Shown here: in pieces, positions 20,898-31,442 of the stretch
Layout of the letters: every line of letters starts with the position of its first letter
Position numbering within the stretch: the stretch's first letter is position 1
NCBI GenBank assembly: GCA_030280995.1
Contig: JASXTE010000016.1
Span: forward strand, 25,195,501-25,259,500
Reading direction: 5' to 3'
DNA from: Hemileia vastatrix
Taxonomy: Eukaryota; Basidiomycota; Pucciniomycetes; Pucciniales; Zaghouaniaceae
Length of the DNA stretch: 64,000 nt
Position numbers and translations under genes: made by a program
The notes under the pieces: model-generated
The model's input: only the letters and a program-made list of their open reading frames with translations
Told to the model about the DNA's origin: nothing
Databases searched by the model: none

Positions 20898-21590
20898 ACT
20901 GAGGGCCTTTCCAAACGACGACGACGATCGAAGCCTGGCGACGAACGACAAAACGCACGGACCACCTAGCAAAACGAAACTTTTGCCGCGACTGTGTTTC
21001 GAACTTGGGTTCGACATCTTAGGTTTATATAATATTAATTTTTATATTATTTTGAAGTGATTTTTCGATCACTATAGTAAGTTCACCTTTGTGCCTCTCA
21101 CTCATATTACTATATTTTTATTGCAATAACAGTGATTGTGGCTTAATTTCTGATTCACTGAGTGTAAGTGTTCAATTTTTAAAAATTTTTTTTTCCTAGT
21201 TGACCATTATAGAGTGTTAAATCCTCTTAGTCCTAGAAGAATTGACATTATTATTAATACAAATTGAATTATTAATTTAATTTTTTTTTATTAATTATTG
21301 TTAATTTTGGTTGACTTAAAAGTACATTGTGCTTAGTCCCAATATATTGCCATATTTAATATTGGTAATTAATTGGTTGAATTAACTGACTTGTTATTCC
21401 CAATTCAAACTTGCAATCCATTTTTTTAAAAAAAAAAATTAATTTTTTAATTATTACTTTATATTGAAAGTTATTTTTTCTATAATTTAATTAATTAAAA
21501 AATTTTTTTATATTATTTGGAGCAATTATTGACTAACTTTGATTATTTTTTTTATAAAGTACAAAGTAAAATATTAATCTTCCCACTAGT
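20898..21590 (+). other. GyC1 leader between LTR and first ATG, no gene
   Basis: 693 bp. A GC-rich, CGACGA-containing first 90 bases is followed by AT-rich DNA. No ORF. Aligns with 63326-64000 of GyC2, where most CG dinucleotides have become TG or CA. Confidence 0.7.
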
Positions 21591-22272
21591 ATGTCCAACA
21601 ATTTGACAGAAAAAATGGATAACATGCAAGTGGATGAAATAGAAATTGACTATGATGCTGACACTGTAAGTTCTTCTAAAGTTGGTCATAAAAAATCTTA
21701 TGTTAACACAAAGAATTCACATACTGCAGGATGTGGAAATGACAGGAAATGCAAACAAACCAAACCCCCTTCCCCCAGTACCACAGAAGGAAGTAAAGCC
21801 TCTAGTGCCTCAAGAAGGTCTTCCAAAAGGCTTCAAAATAAAAAAGCTTCCTCTGCCACAACAAATCAGCAACCTATCCAGTCATATAAAAGAGTTGAAG
21901 ACAGAAAATATGACGTACAAAGCAAAGGTAGACACATTGTGGGATCAGGTCCAAGAACTCAGGAACCAGATTCAGGCCCAGGCCCCTCCTCAATTGCCTC
22001 CCAATCAGCTTCAATTTCAGGCTCAACCTTCACAGCCACCCAGCTCAACCATCCAAAATCCAAATACTATGGAAGTAGAGCAATGGAAATGGGATTATCT
22101 AATGAGTCACTACCAACAGAATGTGCAACACCCTCCCCATCATCAGCCTGGCCCATCCAGAACACCCAATTTCCATCCACCTCCTCATCCCTACCAACAA
22201 AGCAGGAGAAAGAAGGCCCAAGCACAATCCCAAACCCAGTCCCAGGGGAAGTTTCCTCCTCTGCCATGGTAA
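21591..22272 (+). CDS. GyC1 ORF1: spliced, overlapping-frame N-terminal Gag-like protein (predicted 205 aa)
   Basis: ATG 21591 plus 25 codons, then a GTAAGT donor at 21666. Removing 21666-21729 (acceptor CTGCAG) moves translation into the +1 frame, open to TAA 22270-22272. The product has an acidic start, a Pro-rich segment, a heptad-patterned coiled coil (ISNLSSHIKELKTENM) and a Gln/Pro-rich, then basic C-terminus ending KFPPLPW. GyC2 (62690-63325, minus) keeps this reading: codons compared by eye differ about twice as often at third positions of this frame as at either other position, the opposite of what the long ORF would require. The stop overlaps ATG 22266 as ATGGTAA, which could allow reinitiation for the pol frame. 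Splicing has not been shown. Confidence 0.6.
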
Positions 22273-25200
22273 GTAATTTGGTTGATAGTCACTTGGGTAT
22301 GTTTTCTAATAAATCTTCTTCTGCAGGTAATATTATTGAACATGGTGAAAGAAAAGTTAAACCTGTTAAAAGACAGCTTCCTGTAACTAGTAGCCCTATT
22401 GATGTAATTAGCAAATTGTCATTTGATGAACCTTTACATTTAACTTCTACATCTTTAATTAATCCTTCTCTTGCAATTAAAAATGATTCTGTTCCCCCTG
22501 AAATCTATAACTTAATTGAAAAAACTTCTGAGGAAATTTTGAAAGATACCCTTGATTTTAATATTGTGAAAGACAAACATGTGAGAGATGTGTTAATCCA
22601 TGAAAATGATAGATTAAATAATTTACACTTGCAATGTAGAGTGAGTTCTTCTGTACAAGATACAGCTTATTTAAAAATCAAAGAAACCTTGAATATTGTT
22701 CTTAGTCAACAAAAACAAATAAGAAGTGACCATAGAGCTATCTCAGATAGAAATATCAGTCTGCATAAGACATTGAGTGAATTGAAACCCCTTATTGAGG
22801 AAAATTATTCATTGAAAAATGAAATAAAATCTCTACAAAATGAGTTGAAGAAACTAAAAAATGACTTCCATGCACTAAGTACCAAACACTCAGTTTCTGA
22901 GGACAGAAATGTTCTATCTCTTGCAAAAGTGAATGACCAGATGTCTGAAATTCCAAGAATAAGAAACTATGTGTCTGACCTACAGGAAAAGTTCTCAACC
23001 TTAACCATCAATAATGAATTAAATGAGATTTCTGCCAGTAAGCTGCATAAAAATAAAGGGAAAAAACCTGAACAAAGTTCATCCTTTCTTCCTCATATTT
23101 CAACCATTAAACAAACTGACAATGAGTCTGTAAAATCTTTTGCTACTAGCAAAAAATCTTGTGATGGTCATGCACCAGCTGTTTCTGTAAATAATGAAAT
23201 TTCTGAACACCTGGCTAAACTTCAGGAATTATTACTAATGAATAATTCAAACCAAAAAGTGGACCATCCCAGTAGTCAGAAAAATTGGCCTAAGTTAGAC
23301 CAATATCCTACCTTTGATGGTGATTCTTCCTCTGATTGGCAACACTTTATCCAAAGAATTGATAATTTAAAGAGATCTTATAAACTACCTGATGAGGAAA
23401 TTGTTTCTAAGCTAATTTCTTTATTTTCCAATGTAGCCTTGATGTGGTATGAATCTGTCCTCTTAGATAACAATCATTATACATGGAATGATTGGAAATC
23501 CTTGATTGAGAATCAGTTTGGTGGTTCAAAATTCAGGTTAGCTCAGCAAAGACTGTATGAGAATACTAGATATGTATCCTCCTCTGTTGAAAAGCCCATT
23601 GTTTTTCTGATGAAAATAACTAAAATCCTTAGAGCAATTGATCCAAAGATGGATTATGATATTTGGAGAGATAAAATCTTGTATAAATTACCAAATTCTC
23701 TTAGGGATTTGATTGTTGCTAGAACTGAGCATGTAAGGGAAAATTCTTCTTTCATTAATATCTGTAATGAAGTACTACTCAACCATAGATATGAACCAAA
23801 GAATTACCTTAGTAAATCTTATAATGATCAGAATAAACCTTCTATAAAGCTCCCAGAAAAATCTGGTAAACCCTCTGCCCCAGTTGCACCTAAAAGATAT
23901 GCAACAAATACTTGTTATAAATGTAACAAACCGTGGCAGAAGGGTCATGTTTGTGACAAGAAAATTCATCTTGTTGAACAAAATGAAGACACTGATGAAC
24001 TTGAACTTGATGTCAATAATTCTTCCAGTGACTGTGAAAGTAATATCTCCTATGACAATGAATCTGTTAAAGATGTTTTAATGTTGGAACATGATGTCCA
24101 TTATTTAAATAATATATCTGAAGATTGTGTATTGAATTTATCTTCAGTAGAAAATGCTGAGATAATTAAAGATATTACTAACAATTCTATTCCTATATCC
24201 CCTTTGAAGGCACCTGTTATCATTAATGGTAAAAATTTTGATGTAGTTCTTGATTCTGGTGCTGGAGGAAGTGTAGTATCTGAAAAAGCTTTGGCTTCAG
24301 TGGATAAGGAATATTTGAGTAAATTATTGCCTATAACTTCTGAAAAATGGAGAGGGTATGGTTCTACCTTATTTCCTATTGGCAAATACAAAACCTCTGT
24401 ATTCTTCAAATATAATGGTGGTTTTGTCAGAGCTATTTGTGAATTTGTTGTCATGAAAAATGATAATTTGAGCAATTGGTTTATTATGGGAAATGATATT
24501 TTAACCATGTTTGGTGTGAAACTGGACCCAGCAAATAATTGCTTTACCTTAGGAATGAATGGGAAAAGAAAATTCAAAATTTCTTCTCCTAAACCTTCTG
24601 GGCATTTGTTGAAATCTTGTAACTCACTGACCCAATGTAAAGGTAGAACAACAACTGAAATGGATGATTTATTACATGAAATAAATACCGCTTCTTTTGG
24701 TGATCATTTGACTAATGAACAAAAGGATTCTATTGTTGCCTCTATTACCTCTTTCCCTATGGCTTTTGCTCATGGTTCTCATGTCTTGGGAATTGTTCAG
24801 GAAGAGATGAAAATTACCTTATCCTGTAATTTGAGTGATATTCCTCCTTCCCTTAAGAAAAAACCATATCCTGCTTCTCCATCAAAAAGAAAAGATATTG
24901 AAGATAATATTGAAACATTATTGAAAATGAATATCATTGAGAAAGTGGATGTCACCCCCAAATATTGTGTCATCTCCCCAGTCTTAATTTCTTATGAAAA
25001 AGATAAAGCTAGATTATGTGGAGATTACAGAGCTTTAAATACTTATACTGTTGATGATATTTATCCTTTACCCAGAATTAATTCAATACATGCTACCTTG
25101 CAAGGTGCAAAATTTATTAGTTGTCTGGATGGTAATAAAGGGTATCATCAAGTTCCAGTTGAGAAAAATTCTCAAAATTTTTTGCTTATTGCTACTCATA

Positions 25201-27758
25201 TGGGAATATATAAGTATGTTAGGATGCCATTTGGCCCTAAAAATGCTCCTTCAGTTTTCCAAAAAGTCATGGATAACACTTTCCATCAAGAAATTATTGA
25301 AGGTTGGCTCATGGTTTATATTGATGATATTATTGTTTTTTCAAAAACTTTTGATGAACATATGATTCACTTAAATAGAGTTTTCCAAAAAATGGATGAA
25401 ATCAATATGACCTTATCTTTAAAAAAGTGTAAATTTGGTTTTCAATCTTTGAAAGTCCTTGGCCATTTTGTGTCAGGCTTACAAATTTGTGTAGACCATA
25501 ATAAAGTTGCTGCCATTCAAAATGTGAAAGCACCAACTTCTGTAAGAGAAATCCAAAGTTTTTTAGGTATGTGTGGCTATTATAGACAATATATTAAAAA
25601 TTATCAGGTCATAGCCTTGCCTCTTACAAAACTAACCAGAAAAGATGTTGCTTTTCTCTGGAATGATGACTGTCAAAAAGCTTTTAATACATTGAAAAAT
25701 TGCTTAATGTCAGCCCCTATATTGGCTCTCCCAGATTTTAACAAGCCATTTGTACTTTATACAGATGCAAGCTTTATTGGTCTGGGTGCTGCCCTTCACC
25801 AAAAGAAAATTATTAATGATAAATCCTCAGAGGTTGTAATTTGTTATATTTCAAGAACCTTAAGAAATAGTGAATTGAAATATGGTGCCACTCAATTGGA
25901 GTGCTTAGCAGTTGTTTGGGCTCTTGAGAAACTTCATTACTACTTGGATGACCAAAAATTTGAGTTGGTAACTGACTGTAGTGCTGTGAAATCTCTCTTA
26001 AACCTCAAAACACCTAACAGACATATGTTCAGGTGGCAACTTGCTGTTCAGGAATACAGAGGAAGGATGACTATTATCCACAGAGCTGGAAATGTTCACT
26101 CTAATGTTGATATGCTCTCCAGATTGCCTCTGCCAAATAATGACTCCAATCCTGCTTATGTACCTGAGGATGACACTGTTCATATACATGGTATATTTAT
26201 AGTTGATATGGAAGAAGAGTTATTACAGTTAATACTGGATTCATATGATAAAGATTCTGACTTAAATAAATTAGTTACTATTTTGAATGATCCTAAGAAT
26301 GCTTCAATTCAAGCATTAATAAAAACTCTTCCTGCAAAATACCAAAATGCTTTAAATAAAGGAAAGTTTTCTATTGAAGATGGTTATATTTATTATAGAA
26401 GGAAGCTTACCAATGTAATTGTTATTCCTCCTTCAATGAAAGAAACTATCCTCAAACTTTGTCATGATGACATATTAGCTGGTCATTTTGATCTTGAAAA
26501 AACATTGATTAGAATCAAAAACACTGCATGGTGGGCTAATATGTCTGAAGACACAAAATTATATGTTGAATCTTGTGATTCCTGCCAAAAATCTAAAAAG
26601 TTAACAGGTAAAAGGGCAGGGTTATTACAACATATTGAAGCACCTAGTGCTCCCTGGCAAATCATTAATATGGATTTTGTCACTGGTCTTCCTGTTGCAG
26701 GTAAAGACAGCTTTAACTCTTGTTGGGTAATAGTTGATAGATTCACAAAAATGTGCAAATTTATTCCAACCCACAAAGATGTATCCACCAAAGAATTAGC
26801 TTTCTTATGGTGGTCTTACATGTTTAATATTATTGGTTTTCCAAAAGCCATTATCTCTGATAGGGATCCAAAATTCACTTCTGAGTTTTGGACCTCTTTG
26901 ATGGATATTTGTGGCTGTGAGTTAAAATTGTCTACAGCTCACCATCCTCAGACTGATGGTCTAGCTGAAAGAATGATTCAAACTCTGGAAGATATGATTA
27001 GAAGGTATTGTGCCTTTGGTTTAGAATATAAAGATAATGACAGATTTACTCATGATTGGGTCACTCTTTTGCCTGGTCTTGAATTTGCATATAATAGCAC
27101 TGTTCATTCTGTCACTGAGAAAAAGCCTTTTGAGCTTTGGTTAGGTTATGTCCCAAACACTCCTGCTCAGATTCTCAATAATAAATTACCTAAGTTGGAA
27201 CTACACCCTGGTGTAAAATCTTTTATGCAAATGCAACAGCTATGCAGAAAACATGCTCAGAGTTGTATTGATAAAGCATTTGAATATGAAAAGAAAAGAT
27301 GGGATAAATCCCATAAAGAATACACATTTAACAAGGGTGATGAAGTGTTGATCTCTACTGTCCATTTCAATTTACAAGGTAACCACAAATTAAAAGATCC
27401 TTTTGTAGGACCATTTGTTGTTAAAAGAATGGTTGGTGATAATGCAGTAGAAGTTGTATTGTATTCTCCATATGATAGGAAACATCCTGTCTTTCCCATT
27501 TCTTTGCTTAAACCTTATACTTCCAACAGTGACTTATTTCCAAAAAGAAAAGGAAGACCTAAGAAGAACCCTCAGGAAGTCACAGAAACAGCAGAAATTG
27601 ATAAAATTCTCAATGATAGAATTATCACTTCTGAAAGAGGTACTGAATATTTATTGAGATATAAGAACAAATCATCTGAACATGATGCATGGATACCTGG
27701 CAAAGAAATTTCAAATCTGCCTGCTCTGTTGAAAAAATACAAAAAGAAAAAATCTTAG
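21591..27758 (+). CDS. GyC1 Gag-Pol polyprotein, intact 2055-codon frame
   Basis: N-terminal 225 residues low-complexity (overlapping frame, see next entry); coiled coil about 385-440; capsid region about 565-690 (LDQYPTFDGDSSSDW, NQFGGSKF); Cys-rich knuckle CYKCNKPWQKGHVC near 775; protease D888 (VVLDSGAGGS); RT with YIDD 1243-1246; RNase H D1392; integrase H1625-X6-H1632-X29-C1662-X2-C1665 and D1695, D1757, E1793 (D-35-E); C-terminal chromodomain about 2001-2050. All key residues are present and nothing is broken, so the element may be competent. The real N-terminus may differ: the constrained reading upstream of about 22266 is the +1 frame, and ATG 22266 is a second candidate start giving 1830 residues. 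Confidence 0.95.
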   Translation: MSNNLTEKMDNMQVDEIEIDYDADTVSSSKVGHKKSYVNTKNSHTAGCGNDRKCKQTKPPSPSTTEGSKASSASRRSSKRLQNKKASSATTNQQPIQSYKRVEDRKYDVQSKGRHIVGSGPRTQEPDSGPGPSSIASQSASISGSTFTATQLNHPKSKYYGSRAMEMGLSNESLPTECATPSPSSAWPIQNTQFPSTSSSLPTKQEKEGPSTIPNPVPGEVSSSAMVSNLVDSHLGMFSNKSSSAGNIIEHGERKVKPVKRQLPVTSSPIDVISKLSFDEPLHLTSTSLINPSLAIKNDSVPPEIYNLIEKTSEEILKDTLDFNIVKDKHVRDVLIHENDRLNNLHLQCRVSSSVQDTAYLKIKETLNIVLSQQKQIRSDHRAISDRNISLHKTLSELKPLIEENYSLKNEIKSLQNELKKLKNDFHALSTKHSVSEDRNVLSLAKVNDQMSEIPRIRNYVSDLQEKFSTLTINNELNEISASKLHKNKGKKPEQSSSFLPHISTIKQTDNESVKSFATSKKSCDGHAPAVSVNNEISEHLAKLQELLLMNNSNQKVDHPSSQKNWPKLDQYPTFDGDSSSDWQHFIQRIDNLKRSYKLPDEEIVSKLISLFSNVALMWYESVLLDNNHYTWNDWKSLIENQFGGSKFRLAQQRLYENTRYVSSSVEKPIVFLMKITKILRAIDPKMDYDIWRDKILYKLPNSLRDLIVARTEHVRENSSFINICNEVLLNHRYEPKNYLSKSYNDQNKPSIKLPEKSGKPSAPVAPKRYATNTCYKCNKPWQKGHVCDKKIHLVEQNEDTDELELDVNNSSSDCESNISYDNESVKDVLMLEHDVHYLNNISEDCVLNLSSVENAEIIKDITNNSIPISPLKAPVIINGKNFDVVLDSGAGGSVVSEKALASVDKEYLSKLLPITSEKWRGYGSTLFPIGKYKTSVFFKYNGGFVRAICEFVVMKNDNLSNWFIMGNDILTMFGVKLDPANNCFTLGMNGKRKFKISSPKPSGHLLKSCNSLTQCKGRTTTEMDDLLHEINTASFGDHLTNEQKDSIVASITSFPMAFAHGSHVLGIVQEEMKITLSCNLSDIPPSLKKKPYPASPSKRKDIEDNIETLLKMNIIEKVDVTPKYCVISPVLISYEKDKARLCGDYRALNTYTVDDIYPLPRINSIHATLQGAKFISCLDGNKGYHQVPVEKNSQNFLLIATHMGIYKYVRMPFGPKNAPSVFQKVMDNTFHQEIIEGWLMVYIDDIIVFSKTFDEHMIHLNRVFQKMDEINMTLSLKKCKFGFQSLKVLGHFVSGLQICVDHNKVAAIQNVKAPTSVREIQSFLGMCGYYRQYIKNYQVIALPLTKLTRKDVAFLWNDDCQKAFNTLKNCLMSAPILALPDFNKPFVLYTDASFIGLGAALHQKKIINDKSSEVVICYISRTLRNSELKYGATQLECLAVVWALEKLHYYLDDQKFELVTDCSAVKSLLNLKTPNRHMFRWQLAVQEYRGRMTIIHRAGNVHSNVDMLSRLPLPNNDSNPAYVPEDDTVHIHGIFIVDMEEELLQLILDSYDKDSDLNKLVTILNDPKNASIQALIKTLPAKYQNALNKGKFSIEDGYIYYRRKLTNVIVIPPSMKETILKLCHDDILAGHFDLEKTLIRIKNTAWWANMSEDTKLYVESCDSCQKSKKLTGKRAGLLQHIEAPSAPWQIINMDFVTGLPVAGKDSFNSCWVIVDRFTKMCKFIPTHKDVSTKELAFLWWSYMFNIIGFPKAIISDRDPKFTSEFWTSLMDICGCELKLSTAHHPQTDGLAERMIQTLEDMIRRYCAFGLEYKDNDRFTHDWVTLLPGLEFAYNSTVHSVTEKKPFELWLGYVPNTPAQILNNKLPKLELHPGVKSFMQMQQLCRKHAQSCIDKAFEYEKKRWDKSHKEYTFNKGDEVLISTVHFNLQGNHKLKDPFVGPFVVKRMVGDNAVEVVLYSPYDRKHPVFPISLLKPYTSNSDLFPKRKGRPKKNPQEVTETAEIDKILNDRIITSERGTEYLLRYKNKSSEHDAWIPGKEISNLPALLKKYKKKKS
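21666..21729 (+). other. Predicted 64-nt intron in GyC1
   Basis: GTAAGT donor, TTAAC branch-like sequence about 17 nt before the acceptor, CTGCAG acceptor. Length is not a multiple of three, so retention and removal give different proteins. A second candidate intron of 58 nt, 22269-22326, has GTAAGT, CTAAT and TTCTTCTGCAG. Confidence 0.55.
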
Positions 27759-27779
27759 CATTTTTTTTATTGTTTTTTT

Positions 27780-27791
27780 AGAGTGAGGGAG
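27780..27791 (+). promoter_or_regulatory. Polypurine tract of GyC1
   Basis: AGAGTGAGGGAG directly before LTR TGTCAGCC; identical in GyC2 (57618-57629, minus). Confidence 0.9.
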
Positions 27792-28932
27792 TGTCAGCCA
27801 GGCTATTCCAGGAGTCCAGTAAATGATATATAAATTATAAAACCTTAAAGAGTGGGTAAGACTTGTATTTAATGAATATAACTTAATATTTTATTACATA
27901 ATGAAATTATATAAGAATTTTATTATATACAAATGTTACATTAAATTTATTGGTTATATATATTTTTATATACAATTAAATTGAGCATAATATAATATAT
28001 TCTACAAATAATGGCGCATTTTTATATATTTAATAATTATAAATTTATATTAAATTAATTAAAAAACATATATTATAATTACAAGTGTAAATTTGATTTA
28101 TAATATATTTAAATTAATTACTTAAATTTATATATTAACTAATACCTCTCATATGATACTAAACAATTATTAAGGACGCTTCTTTTGACCCTTACTTGTG
28201 TTAGAAAAAACAAATAAATTAATTTGAACTAAATTGAGATTAATTGCTTGTTTTGTTGTGTCAAATTATTTTTTGTTTCACTTAAAATGTCCTCTAATCA
28301 GAATGTACCATCTGTTGGGAATTATATTTCTCATAGTTCCTATGTTTCCACTCTTGTTTAGTTATTTACTATTGTCACTTACTGATTTGGGGATTAATGG
28401 CGGGGAAATTGGATTCTTAATTGGGCTTTTAATTATTTGTTTCATGTTTTTCTCTATATTGTTATGTTTCATTTACTCTTTTGATATATTTGTTTTATTC
28501 CATTCTAATCATTGTATTTACAAAGAGAGTAGCGCTTCAGAGGACCCATTGCCTATAAAAGGGCCTTGGATAATCCCCTGTAGCCTCATCACTTATTATA
28601 CACTCAACAAATTAAATACAATTTTTATATTACGTTTATATTCTTTTTATTAGTAATAAAATTCTAATTAAAATTTTATATAACAATTTAAAGGTTGCTT
28701 TAAGTCTGATAGTAATTATATTGGTTGCCGCGCAGAATTCTTACTTAAATAATATTAATATTTATAAAACCAAATTGTTATCTCTTCTCAGCTCACTTGT
28801 CGTTGCCTTTCTCTCAATAAATTAAATAATTTTATTAAATTTTATTTGTTTTATTACCCATACTCCTTTCCTCCTTCTCCTCCTCTCTTTCTTTCTTCTA
28901 TCCTTCTCCTTCTTCTAGATGACCGGCCGACA
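27792..28932 (+). repeat. 3' LTR of GyC1
   Basis: Same length as the 5' LTR. Seen differences: G/A in AATCAGGATG, C/T in TTTTACATAC, T/C in ATTATGTTTA, C/T in CTCACTCGTC, C/T in TCTAGACGACC. All five are transitions and three involve CG. Confidence 0.96.
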
Positions 28933-31092
28933 GAATGAGATATCCTTTAGGAATGAAAAAAAGGAGATGAAACTTACCTTGTTGAAAAGTAGGAAAAATA
29001 GAGTGAGAAAGATTGATGTTGGAATTGTAAGGAAATCAAATATGGAGTAAGTGAAATGCATAAAGAATGTGCAATGTATGTTTTTTAATTACATGCAGCC
29101 ATTAAAAGTGAAATAGGGGAAAGGGGGAATAATGATCATGCCAAGGCAGGATGAAGAGTAGGATGATGGAGCTAAAAAAGAAAGTAAAGAGGGAGAGAAA
29201 AAAAAGGTTGATTTTACCATTATAATCAAAAATAACCGCTTACAAAAAATTTAGATAAAAAAAATTAAAAAACAGAAAAAAAACATAAAAAAATTATACT
29301 TAGTAATAAAAAAATCAAAAAAAAAGAATAAAATGTCTTACCTGGAGAGATAAGATGAGAAAAAAAAATGAAACCATATATTTTGAGGGATGTTGGAGGA
29401 GAAGAGGAAAAGGATATGAAGGATGAATGAAAAAAGAAATAGTGAAAAACTATGTGATGTCATGTTGAGCTGGTGAAAGAAAATCAATGAGCCATCCATA
29501 AAAAAGATATTAACCTTTAATTCAAAAAAAATGATTGTTCAACAATCATAAATACCAAGCAAAGTGAAAAAAGTATACAAAGTGCACATTTGGATAGTAT
29601 TAAAACAAAAAATTTAAAGGGTTGTGTGTCAAGATGGTGGAGGGTGATTGGCATAATGATAGAGTGTATGCCAGTTGAATGAATGTTTTGTGATTCAAGG
29701 GAGGGGAGAGCTGGTGCTGGTTCAGGATCCTCTTCTTCATAAAGATCATTCCACTCATCCTTTAAATCAGCCAGGATATTGTGGATTATAACACAAGTCA
29801 TTATCCAAGGATTTGCAGTTTTTATTTCCATTTTTTTTGAAATTGGATTCTGCTTTCATGGAGACTAGAAAATCTTCCCTTTAAAATCTCAATAGCATTT
29901 TCAATATGTACTCTTTATTGGGAAAGTTGATAATTAAATGTGGTTTTGGGTTCATTTTCTAAGGCTGCACCATGGAAAGCTAGTATAATGAACTTTCCAC
30001 TTGCATATGCTGAGTCTGAAAGGAGGTACAGATAATGGTCAAAGTATGAGTCAGGACTTTGAGAAATCCTCATTCTATGGAAGATGGAAGCGTCATGACG
30101 TGAGCCGGGGAAGCCACTATGAAAAGCAATAAACTTTTTTTTGATGTCACAAACAAGTTTAACAGCAATAGAGTATCTACAAAGAAGATAAAAAGTTAGT
30201 TTATGAAAGATGAGAAATTGGAGAACATTTTGAAGAAACCTTTTTTTGTGATCAAAATAATGGTTGCCATAATGAGCAGGCTTTTAACTCAAAGGTATAG
30301 TTCTACCATAAAAAAAACCTAAACATCCAGAAAAACCTTTGTCTTGCCTTACTTGAGAGGTTCAAATTCCTGTTGTGGAGTCAACCAAGAAAGTGTTTGA
30401 GACTTGAGAAAAAGGATAGCAATCATGCAGTGCTTGGTGTATAATATGATGGTACCATACGCTAAGGTAAAGAGGTTATCTAAACTTAATACAGAATCAC
30501 CATTTCCATTTGAACCAAAGCAACATAATTTAACAGCAAGTTGAAAGGCAGGATCAAGCTGTTTGTTATGGTATTTATTATGGAAGATAGGATGATTGGA
30601 GATGAGTTAAGAAAGTTTAAAAAAAGAATAAGGAGAAATTCAAAATAGTTGAGTTAACTTTGGTTGAGGAATGTTGAAAATGGAGTGGAGATTATATCTG
30701 GGACATGATAAAGATTTCGCTCACTTGGGATTGTGTAACCCTTTTTGGAAAGATAAGACATACAAGCTAAAGTCTCTTCCAAACCACAGTCAGAATAAGA
30801 GTCAGAGGCTAAAACTAAAGGTATAGAATTCATAGCTGTGTGAAGTTGCTTCCTAGTAGAGAGGTGCTTCATTATTGTTGGTAGAAAAGTTTTTTGGTAG
30901 AAGGTTTAGGTTATGAGTGGGAAGTGAGAATTTTCCGCCAAATGAGCAGGTGGTGCGTGTAGATAGAAAAAAATTTTATGTGTTTGTCACCAAAATTAAG
31001 TATCAGAGAGTGAAAAAACAAATAAGGATGAGAAAAAAATTAATGTTTTTACCACCAAAAGTTAGTATCATAAAGTGAGGAAATGCTTAATA
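28933..31092 (-). mobile_element. Harbinger copy H1, right part
   Basis: Continuation of the copy split by GyC1. It contains the transposase remnant at 29517-30872 and noncoding DNA matching 34870-35560 and 36750-36880 of the neighbouring element. Its terminal 245 bp are missing: at 31093 it is directly followed by the left end of the next Harbinger element. Confidence 0.75.
29517..30872 (-). pseudogene. H1 Harbinger transposase (DDE superfamily), degenerate
   Basis: The minus strand begins with the MKHLSTRKQLHTA start shared by all three copies in this window. Later come a relic of the first Asp region (about 30290), GFPGSRHD-type sequence near 30100, the Ala-Tyr-Ala-Ser-Gly-Lys block near 30000, an I-E-N-A-I-E block retaining the third acidic residue, and C-terminal WIMTCVIIHNILADLKDEW. 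A putative intron with CTAAC branch and TTTGTAG acceptor lies near 30180-30245. Many stops and frameshifts. Confidence 0.72.
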
Positions 31093-31442
31093 GGGGGTAT
31101 CAATGTTGACCGATCCGCAATTAAATTAATTGCGGAAAATAATCTGCATACCCCAATTATCTTCCGCAATTATTTTTGCTAATAATTGGGTTATTAGACA
31201 CTTTACGTGTCAATGTTCACCTCCTATCTGACATTTTTATCCTCAATATCTGATAACCACATCTTGGACAACTTTCTGGATATCCCAGCCTTCTACCTTG
31301 CTGCGCACTTCAATTCTCATCCCATCCTGTTCATTTTATCTGCTCAGAATTTCTCCCCATTTAATCTATTTGATTCTGCTCCTTTTCATCTCGCTATCTC
31401 ATCTGCTTGTTTCTGCTCCTTTTCATCTTCATTTATAATAAC

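Larger units (their letters stand above)
19757..28932 (+). mobile_element. GyC1: complete, very young Ty3/Gypsy chromovirus (9176 bp)
   Basis: LTRs of exactly 1141 bp (19757-20897, 27792-28932), a perfect 5-bp target duplication, a leader, an intact 2055-codon gag-pol frame and a polypurine tract. I find five differences between the LTRs (about 0.4%). The insertion split an older Harbinger copy, whose uninterrupted homologue is at about 34850-34890. No TGG-type tRNA primer-binding site follows the 5' LTR (next bases ACTGAGGGCC), so priming may be of the self-priming kind known in the Tf1/sushi group; that is inference. Confidence 0.97.
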
